Positions 44,808-55,299 of a stretch of 64,000 bases of DNA are shown piece by piece (within the stretch, counting starts at the first letter, position 1; every line of letters begins with the position of its first letter). A program made the position numbers and the translations under genes. The notes below the pieces were generated by a model. That model saw only the letters and a list, made by a program, of their open reading frames with translations. It searched no databases and had not been told where the DNA came from. Source of the DNA: Pseudo-nitzschia pungens (taxonomy: Eukaryota > Bacillariophyta > Bacillariophyceae > Bacillariales > Bacillariaceae). The stretch lies in NCBI GenBank assembly GCA_037355855.1, contig CM074763.1, forward strand, positions 3,348,001-3,412,000, written 5' to 3'.

Positions 44808-45863
44808 GGGGAGCCACACAAGTTCCCCATCGATGCTCCTTTCAGTTCTGCCGCCATGGTTGGCGTGGTACGCCTCGCGTGCTGCGTTCATGTGGGCTTG
44901 GAAGGTCTCGTTGCTTCCTGGTATCATAAGAGCTGTCGAATTGGCGTGGAAGGTCTCCGGTTGAGTATTGGTGGAGCCTGAGCCTTTATTGTAGTTCTTG
45001 GAGAATCGATTCTTTGGACACTCGGACCAATCGTGATTATGGCCTGGGATCCTGCAGGGATTTGACTTCTTCTTGTTGTTATTCCCTTTGTGGTTGTTCG
45101 AGTTGCGCTTGCGCGAGTTGTTGTTATTGCTGTTGGACGAATTGTTCGAATTGTTCGAGCGTTTCTGTTGCTTGCTGTTGTTTCTATTGCTCTTCTTGTT
45201 GGCTTGGCGTTCGTGACAGCTCATATAGTCCACAATGTGTCGGACTGTCGTGTCTTCTTGGATTCCACTGTGCATCATGCCATAGCTTTCGATCCATGCA
45301 GATGGGAAGGAATGGAGAAGGATGGTGAGTTTCTCCACTCTCGAAAGAGGAGCACTGCTTCCTTCTAATTTCTGTGTATACTTCATGAGGATGAGAATGC
45401 GATCAGCATGTTCCTTGCATGTAACCGATGGCGTCTTTCGGCATTCATGGCTTCGAAGATAGGTGTGCATGATGTCCCTTGCATCTTTGGCATTGCAGTA
45501 GAGCTGAGTGAAGTCAATGAAGGCTTGCTCATATCCTCCAATTTCATCTTGGGAGTATTGGAATTCTTCCGGATTCAGTGGGTCCTTGATCATGTCATTC
45601 CATTTGCTCTGGGCGTCTGTGGTGAGGCAACGTCCGAAATGGGTTAGGTAGATTTCGACCGGCAGTCGCAGGTAGATGGCAGCATTTCTGAAAGACTCTT
45701 CGACAAAGAGCAATTCTTCTAGTCCTCCGGTCTCCGTGAAGAGGGGGACTTTCATGCTGTCAGTTCGGTCCTCGTCGACGTTGTACAGAGTAAACAGTTT
45801 GGGCTTGGTGCGATCGAAGGAGCTCTTGTAGGTGATGGGGGGGTCTCTGTAGATGCCGGACAT
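44805..45863 (-). CDS. gag: gypsy-5 gag
   Basis: 352 residues from ATG 45863 (MSGIYRDPPITYKSSFDRT), ending in UGA. Capsid-like region, Asn/Ser/Lys-rich basic linker, zinc-knuckle variant CRIPGHNHDWSEC, and a conserved tail HANHGGRTERSIDG just before the stop. No lesion. Confidence 0.95.
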   Translation of the reverse strand: MSGIYRDPPITYKSSFDRTKPKLFTLYNVDEDRTDSMKVPLFTETGGLEELLFVEESFRNAAIYLRLPVEIYLTHFGRCLTTDAQSKWNDMIKDPLNPEEFQYSQDEIGGYEQAFIDFTQLYCNAKDARDIMHTYLRSHECRKTPSVTCKEHADRILILMKYTQKLEGSSAPLSRVEKLTILLHSFPSAWIESYGMMHSGIQEDTTVRHIVDYMSCHERQANKKSNRNNSKQQKRSNNSNNSSNSNNNNSRKRNSNNHKGNNNKKKSNPCRIPGHNHDWSECPKNRFSKNYNKGSGSTNTQPETFHANSTALMIPGSNETFQAHMNAAREAYHANHGGRTERSIDGELVWLP

Positions 45864-45983
45864 GTTGCTTGTTGGAGATACAACGTGCCTCTGTTGTTGA
45901 GGATAAGGTATGTTTATTCGATTGTTTTGGTTCAGTACTGAGTTCTACTGTTTTCCTACGTTGAAGATAAACAGTAATTACTG

Positions 45984-46246
45984 TGTTACACTCTAAGGTA
46001 GAAAAATTGGAGTAGTATGAAAAAAAGTGACTAAATCATTAACTCTTAAAAGAGCATTTCAGTTTTCGTGTGAACGTTTGAATACACACGAGCGCGCCTT
46101 GCTACTATTTGAATAACGGCGCACATGCATTGCTGGAGCGCCCGGCGTATAGTTTGAATATTTGTATTCGAACGCCGGTCAGCTCGTATGTGGGATTCGG
46201 TTAATTATTTAATCGTGATTCATGCTTGCTACGCTAGCATGTCACA
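45984..46246 (-). repeat. gypsy-5 5' LTR
   Basis: Appears identical to the copy at 40579-40841. Followed inward by ACAGTAATTACTGTTTATC and, about 45 nt later, CAGTACTG. Confidence 0.95.
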
Positions 46247-46251
46247 GGCGC

Positions 46252-49200
46252 TGCATATTGCTTCCTTGCAAGGTGGATGGTTGCAAGCCACTGCCGCTTG
46301 GCAGTCAGGGTGTAACCTTGTAGGACGTGGAAAGGGGTTTGTAAAAGGGAGTGTGACTGGGGAAGTGCACCAGCTGCACCAATGGCCAATTCAGAGGAAA
46401 TGGAAGCATCAAGAGATTGGTGTTGTTCAGCATCAAGGGTACCCCCAGGACCATGGAGTCGTTCATTCCTATAAGTCCAAAGATCCCAGGAGGTAAGAAA
46501 GAACTGATGGATGATAGCTGTAGCCCAACGTTTGGGAGAGCGCTTGCTTCCAATGTGGGAGTAGTAGTCAGCCTGGATTTGGTACCAGCGAGGAGACCAC
46601 CTACCAAGAAGCCAGTTGTGCCAACCAATAGTCCTCTGTGTCCTGACAGCAGAAGCAATTGCAAGTGAGTAGGATGATGGATAAATTCTCTGGCCCTTCC
46701 AAACTCTGGTGAGGAGATCCACAATGGCAACAACCAATGATGGATCAGTTTGTTCAGCTTCAAGCCTCTTCTGCAGTGGTCCCGTGAAGGCAGACACGCT
46801 GTGCTGTACTGCCCCAGCGTCCTTGCAGGAGAGCACATGAGAAACCTTCTCGTTGTCTGCATCACACAAGGGACACCTGGAGTGATCCTGATACTGGTAG
46901 TGAAGTAGTTGGTTGCCAACACCAATGCATCCAGAAGCAAACTTGACAAACCACCTTTGCATGCCAGGAGGTAGACGCTTGAAGGCAGACAGATGGGCAC
47001 ACCAATGGATGGAACTCAGAACAGGTTGTGGAATGGGGATGTCATGGTGGGTCTGCCAATATTTAAGAAGAGGAGGACCAGAAATGGCAACATGCAGAGC
47101 ATTTTGATCAAACCTTGAACACTTGCATCCATTGAGAGAAAATGCCCAAGGCTCAAACACAAGTCTGGGATAGTGATGGGCAGAAGCTCTATGGACAGAG
47201 AGAAAGGCCTTTGCCATGCTGTCAACCTGATGATTGCGAAGGGCCCACCAATCAAGAAAGATTCCAGCTTGATGTCCCTGAACCCACTGAAAATGCACAG
47301 AGATTGGCAGGGCAGAAATCATGTTTCTGATGACATAAACATAATCAAAAGACTTCTGGGAAATAACCAATGGCCATGATCCCTCAGCCTGTTTGAGAGC
47401 TGTGTCACCATCCAGAGCAATGGTGATAGAGCCAGAAGCAATATCAAAAAGACTCACCAGAGCAGTGCAACAGGTGAGAACCCCAAGGATGCCTGCCAGC
47501 TCACTCCTATAGGATGATTGGTCCTCAGGGGATCCGCTGACAAAATTACAGCCAGTGAGAAACAATGAAGCATTCTTGGTGGAGGTATTGGGTGATAGAA
47601 TGAAAGCAGAAGTTCCTCTGAGAAGGTCCGGATCAAATGAACCATCAACATACAGCACTGGCAGTACCACTCTGGATAGCATCAACAAGGTGCTGACAGC
47701 CAGCCTGTGGTAGGGAATATTTGTGGAGAAGTACTCTTGGAGACTCACAGAGTGCATCAAAGGCATCTACTGGGGAGTCTGGAAGAGAATCAAATGGATT
47801 GTACACCAGAGGATCCATGTCAGGAGGCTCAGAAACAAAGGCTGAGGACCCAACAACGCGGACAACTTGTCCACAAATAACAGGGCAGACAAGCACATCA
47901 GCACAGGCTGGTTTGTCAGAAATGAGTTCAGAAGTGACCCTGTATCTGCCCCTGCCCTGGAAGGTGCTCACAATCCAGCCAGTAGAAGTTTTGAAGAATA
48001 TTCTGTTGGTGGATGGAGACAAAAACCAAGGCCAAAGAGAAGCTGTCTGGGGAGAGAGCCAAGGCCCAAGATGAAAAGAAGGAGCCAGTGCCCTGGCTGC
48101 AGGGGGTGGACAGGGGGGAAGAAAACAGGTCTGAAGAGCCTTAGTCCATAAGCGCTGTGCTGCTGGAGGCCAAGATGGAGGACATCTAGGCCAGTCAAGA
48201 TGATCCCTCAAGTGATTGGAGGATGTCAGCTGGAAGGCCATTGGAGAGAGTCTTTTACCATCTGGAGTACAAATGTCAGCAAGGGAGATAGCCTTGAGTG
48301 ACATGCGCATGTGATTCAATAGGGACAAGTCAGCACCTCTGAAGCCAGCGTTGACAAAGGCTTGCATGAGATAACAGTCATTGGAACGTAGCAGCGGGAG
48401 ATCTGGGAAGTCTTCAAACAAGCTCACAGGGTGAACAGAGAAAAACTTCCACACATGTTTGTACCAGCAGGGAGTGACGTAGGAAGCAAAAGGATGATAT
48501 GGGGTGACACCAAGATGGAGAGGAAATCCAAGTTCAAGCCGTAGGGACTCAGCAGTTAGCCTGAGAATCCGACCAGTTTGTGAGGACCTGACAGATTCCT
48601 GAAAGAGGGTGGCAATATGACTGAACTCTTGGAGGAGGTATGGATGGATGAATCCAAAGCCTTGATAGAGGGAAGGACCATAGAATACATGTCTGGGAAA
48701 TGTCCGTGACATCCCTGCTTTATTCAGCACAGGAACAAGTGCTGGGTGAATGATCTTCGTCCAGGTGGCCTCATCAAGTTGCGTGACAGGCATGGGGTAT
48801 TCAACAGACTTCATGAAAGAATACTTGAATGTGTAGAGGGATGCCCTCTTCTCACACTTGGAAGCCTTGAGCTGAGAGCCAAAAGACTGAGACTGGGACT
48901 TCATGTGAGCAATCTGTGCTTCCTCATTGCCATCCATGGAGATAAAAACCCCAAGGGTCTTGTCAGCATGGTCAACTTCAAAACGATCCAGGGTAGCTCG
49001 ATTGCCATTCTTGTCAGCAACAGAGAAGTCACTGGGCATGTCAGCAATGGAGCGATAGTCCCAACCGGATCCATTCCATTTGAAATCAATCAAATAACAG
49101 AAGGATTTGGCAGGTTCAATCGCACCACCAGTGGCAATAATCCCTCCAGCCCATCGGTCAAGAGCTGCCTGAAAATCAACAGCCAATTCCTCACCAGATG

Positions 49201-52015
49201 TTGAGGAATCAGAGCCAGCACAAAACAAATCTGTGTCATCCACAAAGGCAAAACCCACAAGAGAAACCAGTTGCAGTGACAAAGAAGTGATAAGATGGAC
49301 ACCATGCCCAGCCTGTTGCATCATTCGGAAGACAATTGTTGACACCAAGGCCCAAAGAGTTGGACCAATACCATTGCCTTGGCCACAACCACTGAGAGGA
49401 ACGGGTTCATCACCATACACAGGGCCGGACCGACCAAAACCAGTTTTGATGTGATGCTTAGCATGTTGCAGAGTAGACAGAAGAACTTCACACACATGGG
49501 CAGGAACCCCAAAGCTCTGGAGAGTGAGACCTGCAATAGGATGAGAGATTCTATCATAGCAGCCCTTGGCATCATTCATAGCAACAGCACCGGATCTGCG
49601 CTTCTGCCGCAAAACATCACAGATGAGCTTCTTGTTCAGGCAGGTGTTGATGGCCTTGTGGTGTTTCCTGCTTCCATGTTGATCAACAGCCACGGCATTG
49701 GCACGTTCAGCATGGGCAAGAATGCGTCTGCCAATCATCTTGTTGTTGATTTGGAACTCAGGAGACATCAGCTGAATAAGCCTCATCTTATCCACTCTAT
49801 ATTCACCAGGTTTCTTGAAGATCTCAACATCAGTGATGACCTGCCAAGCAGAAGGAGAGAAGCCAACAATCAATGGGACGGATCTCAGGAGAGTGTCAAA
49901 CTTGTTCAGCTGGGGATCCAGGGCAAATGCCTTGTGGTGGGCAAAACTCAAACAAGAAGGTTCACTTGCTGTGCGTTCCCTCTGGCATTTCCAGGCAGCA
50001 GCATTGTCAGCTGGACACACTGAATAGTCAAAGGGGGGCAAACTCAGTATAGAGTCAGGGACTTTGAGACAGGAAAGAAATTCAGAAAGGTATTTGTCAG
50101 TGGCAGGAGGAGGATTATATGTGCCATCAAGAACATGAGTCGCAGCCTGGGCAGTGCCTAGGTAGCCGAAATCTTGAATGAAGGAGGGAGTCATGGAAGG
50201 AGTGCCAAGACACTGCTGTTGACGCCGGACATTGGATTCAGCCATAGCTGGTACCATAGTAGACTGAGACTCCAAGACCTGTTCAACACCATCATGGCCA
50301 ACTGCAATAGCTCGCAAGACTGCTGACTTGTTGACACGTCCCCGAATAGACCGAGCAGCAAGACCAAGCTCTCTTTGAAGACGTTCCCTGCGCATCCTGG
50401 CACGAATCTGGGAAGCAGTCTGGTTGTGAGGCTTGCCTTCAGCAAGAAGTGCATCCACCAGGCCTTGATTGAAGGAGTCTCTCCATGAGGGGGCCAATTT
50501 TTTCACTGCCCGGTATTGCTTGTAAGCTTGTTTCAGATGGAGGAGAGCACTGGAAAGATCACTGTGTTCTCCTTTGTAGAGAGAAAGCTTGCATGCCAGC
50601 CGTTTCAAAACAGTATGACTGGTGGACACACCCTGTCTCAACTTAACAACACGCCTCCAAAAGTCAATTGTATCACGATAGACTTGCAGCTGCGGGGACC
50701 ATGGAACCAGACCAGCTCTAGTGTGGCAGAGGTTTTGTTCAACAGAGAGCCTGAGAGAGGTGGAAGTTTCATGGAGTACTTCATAGGTGGTGATGAGATC
50801 AGCGCGCACAGAAATATCCCCAGACTGAAACTGAGCCAGTAGGTGCTCCAGCTTAGCTTGGAGAGAAAACACTCCAGCCTTGAGAAAGCTGTGCCTCACT
50901 CGCTTGAAATACCGTTGGCGCAGATGAGGGTGGGAGGACTGGAGTTTGGAAAGAGAGAATCTCACAGGAGGTGGCAGATGTTTGCCCATGAGGCTGCAAT
51001 TACAGACTTCAATCCAAAGCATTCTATGGTCAGATTCCATACCCTGGGCACCACCAAAGGGACAATACCCAGCCCTGAGAACATCAACATTCTCAGAGAC
51101 CCAAATAGCATCAATTGGTGTTCTGGTAGTGTTTCTGTTGTGAGTGGCAGGAGGAGAAGACTTACTATGCATGGTAAGAATGGCCTCTCTGAAACCCAGA
51201 GCCTGGAGCTCAAAAGACAAGCCATCAGTCCGGACATCAGCATTCTGGTCAATCCCAACAATAACCTGGTCACCTGCACCCAGGCAGACCTGAAGGGCAG
51301 CAGTCAAATCCCTGTGAAAAAGAATGCATGGATTGGGACTGAAAAGATTTTCAGCTGCTTGAAAGTAGCGGCACTGTTGATTCCAGACTGAACCAAGATC
51401 CCTATCATTTTCAACTGGGCAGTAAGCAGAAAACATGGTGACATTGTAGCCATCCCTGCCTTGAAACTTGACAAAGGACCATCTTCCAAGACCAGAAGGA
51501 TCAGCCCCATGGGCAATCTTGTGGGAACTGAACAGTTGATCAATGGAAAACCCTGTGCCACCAGGCTGAAGCCATGAGCAGTCAGAAGCTTCATGCTTGT
51601 TGTTGGCAAGATAGGAAAAACTTGAGGGACAGACATTCTTCATGCGCCGATTGAAAAGATCACAGGGCAGGAGTTTGGATTCATTCAAACAATGTTCAGC
51701 AAAAAGAGCCACACTGGCATTGCTCTTGACAAATTGACGGGCGTTGTGCTTGGACATGGACATAAAGGCAGCTCTACGCTGGGGTCCAATGTTTTGGAAG
51801 GTGATGATGGTGGAATTAGATGATGGAGCTTGAGGAAAGGAATGACCAAAACTGTCAGAATCCTTAGCAGCAAGAGAGTCTCCATGAAGAGTTAATTGGA
51901 CAAAATGAGAGACAGGGGAAGAGGCGGAGGGGGAAAAGGGAGAAACAGGAGAAGCATTGATGGGATTTGGATTGGAAGGCATCCCATCACACCTCATACC
52001 AGAAGAGCTAACCAT
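46252..52015 (-). pseudogene. LINE-3 ORF2 (APE endonuclease, RT, RNase H, CCHC)
   Basis: I start it at ATG 52015, which overlaps the ORF1 stop. From that start: APE-type endonuclease ITFQNIGPQRR (about residue 65), FAEHCLNES, GIDQNAD, TPIDAIWVSE and ESDH (about 327); RT AVAMNDAKGCYDRI, GCGQGNGIGPTLW and FVDDTD (about 925); RNase H VCDGSFDPDLLRG (about 1457), YRSELAG, ALDGDTAL; knuckle CPLCDADNEKVSHVLSC near 46870. One extra A near 47647 (CCATCAACATAC against CCATCACATAC in LINE-1 and -2) shifts the frame at VC|DGS. The second frame runs to the gypsy-5 insertion at 46252, and the last codons lie at 40501-40578. Otherwise intact. Confidence 0.94.
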
Positions 52016-54965
52016 GATCAGAAGGAAACCGAGTCTTTCGCACGGAAGGAAGAGTTGCCGGAGCGGATTTGGTGGAGACATTGGCATGGCTCAAGTCACT
52101 GACACTAGCATCATGACTGGAAGAGAATGCAATTGCAGCAACTCCAAGCCTCAATGCAGAGGCTGCATCTTCCCCACCACCGTCAGCAGGAACTGCAGTT
52201 GAGGACTCAGGAGAGACCACAGTGAGGTCACCAGCCATGGCATTATGGGGAGGGTCAGGAACTTCAGGGGGAACTTCAGGAGAGATACCAGGGGAGGCAT
52301 CAGCCTTGGCCACATGGGTAGGATCACCGCCAGGAGGAACAGCACCTGCAGGCGCTGAAGCCTGGACAGCAGTAAGATTGGAAGTGCCAGTCGCTAAAGT
52401 ATCCATGGATTGAGAATCATCAAAGCCTCCACCACCACTGTCAGCACGGGCTTGGAGGTTAAAGTGCAAATCCAGATCAAAAGTGAGATCAGGAGCAAGG
52501 TCAACTGACAAGTCATCATCAACAAGTTCCCAATCTCGTGCATCCCCATCACCAAAAAAGGGAAAAGAGGTATCCTGCATTGGATCTGCAGCAGGTGCAG
52601 TTTCCACAACACAATTGACTGCATCATCCCAATGGTAAGCTTCCATTTCAGTCAAGCACTCAGAAGAGAACCATTGTCTAACACAAGAACCATACTGAGC
52701 TTCCAGAAAAATAGGCAGGAAAGACAACATGGCCATTGCTTCAGCCTTGGTAGTGATGTTGTACAAAGCAAGGATCTCGCCTCGGTATGAACTGGTATCG
52801 ACAGAAAGAAAAAGAGGCCATGACCAATTGTCACGGGTTCTGATACCCAGAAGCACACTGCGCAGTGTCTTCAAACCCAGCCCTTGGCCCAAGTCAACTG
52901 GAAGATCAAGATCAACGACCCCCAGAACAGGAGCAGTTTCATGGCTCTCAATAAATTTGGCTTGGCGGTGCTTAGCCTGGCGGACAGTCTTGAGCTTGGA
53001 GGGGGGAAGAGGTCTGTCAGAAGGATTGGTAGCTGTCTCAATAAACTTGTAGAATTTACCATCAGGTAAAGAGGCAATGTCTGAAGGTTTGCAACGGTTG
53101 AACTGGGCTTTGAGGAGCTTAACAGTTTGGGCGCGCTTTGTTGCATCACATAAAACATGAGCAGCCAGAACCGGATTGGGATCAGGAGTTCTGGAGTTGT
53201 CAAGGCTGATATTCTTCCTGATAACAGCAATAGGACATGCCTGAAACCTGGGATGAGTCTGAAGCAATTCGTTGTAGTGGTCAAGATCAAAACTCTGCAT
53301 GTAAGATCCAAGGAGAAAGCCACAGGTGACAATAACTGGGGCCTGTATGTGGTCATATTTCAGGTCCATGTCACGGTCTCTGAGCCTCTGGAGCAATTGT
53401 GCTGAAAAGAGTTTCTCCAGGGAAGCACTGTGTCCCAAAAAGAAGCGTAGATGAGGAGCAGTTCTACTGCGAAGCCAGAGCTGAGCAACATACAATTCCA
53501 AGGTCTTCCTGTCAGGAAGTGTCGTCCAAAACTTGGTAACAGGCTTGGCCTTGGGGTGGAGCCTGGCTCTTGAGGGAAAAACATACAACACCAGGCGCTT
53601 GTCAACAGTCCAAAGTAGATCCAAAGCTTCCTTGAGAGACTTGAGCAGCTCATCATACAGTTCCCCAGGGCGTTGTGACATCAACCTTGGAAGGGACAGA
53701 GTGACATAAGAACTATGAGAACACTTGGTGCCAGCAGTGACATCCACTGGAGCTCTAGAATCACTGGAGCAAACCCCTCGGCGTTGGAGGAAATGCCCAG
53801 CAGAAGAGGACAAGACAGTAGCATCACCACCACCAGGAAGAAAGGACACTGATTTGGAAGTGGAAGCATCATCAACTGCAGTTGGCGCAGGTGTAGGAGG
53901 TCTCTTCTTGAAATGCCAGTGGGAGCCAAGCACCTGGTTAGCTGCCAACCAAACTTTTCCTTCAGTGCTGGGCAAAAGGTTCCCTTCACAGTACATGGTG
54001 TCAAAACACTCAGGTGACATCTTGGCCAAACCAATAAGACATCTCCTCAGAGCATGGCCGGAAGGTTGCTTGGTCCAGTCTGCAGAGGCTTGAAAGCAGA
54101 GAGTAGCAAGGGAAATCAGGGACTCCACAGAAGCAGTTCTCCACTCAGGGTTGTCAGGAAAAGCTTGAGCATATGCTGGAGGGATGGCAGACTGACAGAC
54201 ATCATGGATGGATTTCTTGTCATTCCCATCTTTCTTGCTGAAGAAGTGAGTGGGACTAGGACACCCAGTCCATAGCCGGGATCCTGCTGGAGTTTTACGA
54301 AGAGTTTGGATAGGGGTGGGAATGGAAGCACGACCAGTAAAAGGCCCCTTACCGTAGAAGCACCAGAGGAAGGAATCTGAGTGAGCTTTGTTGGCAGCAG
54401 CCAGGGCTTTCTGGCGCAGGGCATGTCGCTCTGCAGACGGTGTGTCAGAAAGAAATGCAAGAGTAGCTTGTTTCAGACTAGACTTGGAAGGAGAGACCTT
54501 GGAAGGAGGGTGCTTAGAGTCTGAGTGCTCAGAGCCTGGCTGGCCATCCCTAGACGTCTCACTGTTGGACTGTCCACTGTTGGACTTCCCACTGGTGGAC
54601 GTCCCACTGTTGGAATTTCCACTGTTGGATTTCCCACTGTTGGACTTCCCACTGTCAGACTTCCCACTGTCGGACTGCCCACTGCCTGAATGCCCTGTGT
54701 CTGAATGCCCAGTGCCTGACTGCTCAGTGCTCATATCAACATCATCTAGTGCACCAGTAGACACAGCAGAAGTGAAGGACATATCATCATCAGAAGGGAG
54801 TGAATCCCTAGCTGTACGGGGAGAGGGAGGGGGAGAGGGAGTAGCCTGAAGAACGGAACCAGCAGGTGGTCGGCGGGAAGGGGTCCCCGTAAAGGCGCGT
54901 TTGTTTGAAGGAGTGGTAGCCAAGGGAGGCCTTTTTCGCCTGGAAGCTGGCGGGGGGGGAGGCAT
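52008..54965 (-). CDS. LINE-3 ORF1
   Basis: About 985 residues from ATG 54965 (MPPPPPASRRKRPPL). The open extension to 55154 runs into the 5' repeats and is unlikely to be used. Order: basic Pro-rich N-terminus; Ser/Gly/Asp/Lys-rich repeat (SGKSNSGKSNSG) around residues 85-140; a large globular part (DWTKQPSGHALRR, VIVTCGFLLGSY, WPLFLSVDTSSYRGEI, FLEAQYGSCVRQWF); an acidic stretch (DLAPDLTFDLDLHFNLQ); and a Ser/Ala/Pro-rich tail. I see no CCHC knuckle. I recall similar ORFs in many diatom genomes but cannot verify this. By position it is the LINE's RNA-binding/RNP ORF. It is intact. Confidence 0.85.
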   Translation of the reverse strand: MPPPPPASRRKRPPLATTPSNKRAFTGTPSRRPPAGSVLQATPSPPPSPRTARDSLPSDDDMSFTSAVSTGALDDVDMSTEQSGTGHSDTGHSGSGQSDSGKSDSGKSNSGKSNSGNSNSGTSTSGKSNSGQSNSETSRDGQPGSEHSDSKHPPSKVSPSKSSLKQATLAFLSDTPSAERHALRQKALAAANKAHSDSFLWCFYGKGPFTGRASIPTPIQTLRKTPAGSRLWTGCPSPTHFFSKKDGNDKKSIHDVCQSAIPPAYAQAFPDNPEWRTASVESLISLATLCFQASADWTKQPSGHALRRCLIGLAKMSPECFDTMYCEGNLLPSTEGKVWLAANQVLGSHWHFKKRPPTPAPTAVDDASTSKSVSFLPGGGDATVLSSSAGHFLQRRGVCSSDSRAPVDVTAGTKCSHSSYVTLSLPRLMSQRPGELYDELLKSLKEALDLLWTVDKRLVLYVFPSRARLHPKAKPVTKFWTTLPDRKTLELYVAQLWLRSRTAPHLRFFLGHSASLEKLFSAQLLQRLRDRDMDLKYDHIQAPVIVTCGFLLGSYMQSFDLDHYNELLQTHPRFQACPIAVIRKNISLDNSRTPDPNPVLAAHVLCDATKRAQTVKLLKAQFNRCKPSDIASLPDGKFYKFIETATNPSDRPLPPSKLKTVRQAKHRQAKFIESHETAPVLGVVDLDLPVDLGQGLGLKTLRSVLLGIRTRDNWSWPLFLSVDTSSYRGEILALYNITTKAEAMAMLSFLPIFLEAQYGSCVRQWFSSECLTEMEAYHWDDAVNCVVETAPAADPMQDTSFPFFGDGDARDWELVDDDLSVDLAPDLTFDLDLHFNLQARADSGGGGFDDSQSMDTLATGTSNLTAVQASAPAGAVPPGGDPTHVAKADASPGISPEVPPEVPDPPHNAMAGDLTVVSPESSTAVPADGGGEDAASALRLGVAAIAFSSSHDASVSDLSHANVSTKSAPATLPSVRKTRFPSDHG

Positions 54966-55299
54966 GGTGGGGCTAGTATCGTCTGAATAGGCGTGTTGGC
55001 TCGGGCGCTGGTAGGCTGTCAGTGTTAACCTGTATGTATATATACAGATGGGTGTATTCTGGAAACAGGGTACAGCAGCAACAACAAGGGTAACCTTGGT
55101 CTGGACAAGGAAAAGGTCCCTGGGGATCCAAAAAATATACTGGAGCACACCCACAAAAGTAACCGGGGAACTTGGAAATTTTTGCTAAAAAACAAGCAAA
55201 ATTTGTCTCACACTTGGAGCCCAAAAACTCTGCGCGCGGAAGAGGAAGAACTCTGCAAAATGTGTAGGCTTGTACCAGAAGTGGAGCACTGAGGGCAGA

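Larger units (their letters stand above)
40579..46246 (-). mobile_element. gypsy-5: intact Ty3/gypsy retrotransposon
   Basis: Minus-strand element with 263-bp LTRs at 40579-40841 and 45984-46246 that look identical, and TSD GGCGC at 40574-40578 and 46247-46251. Gag and pol are uninterrupted apart from the shared UGA. It sits in LINE-3 ORF2. It is the best candidate in the window for a currently mobile element. Confidence 0.97.
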
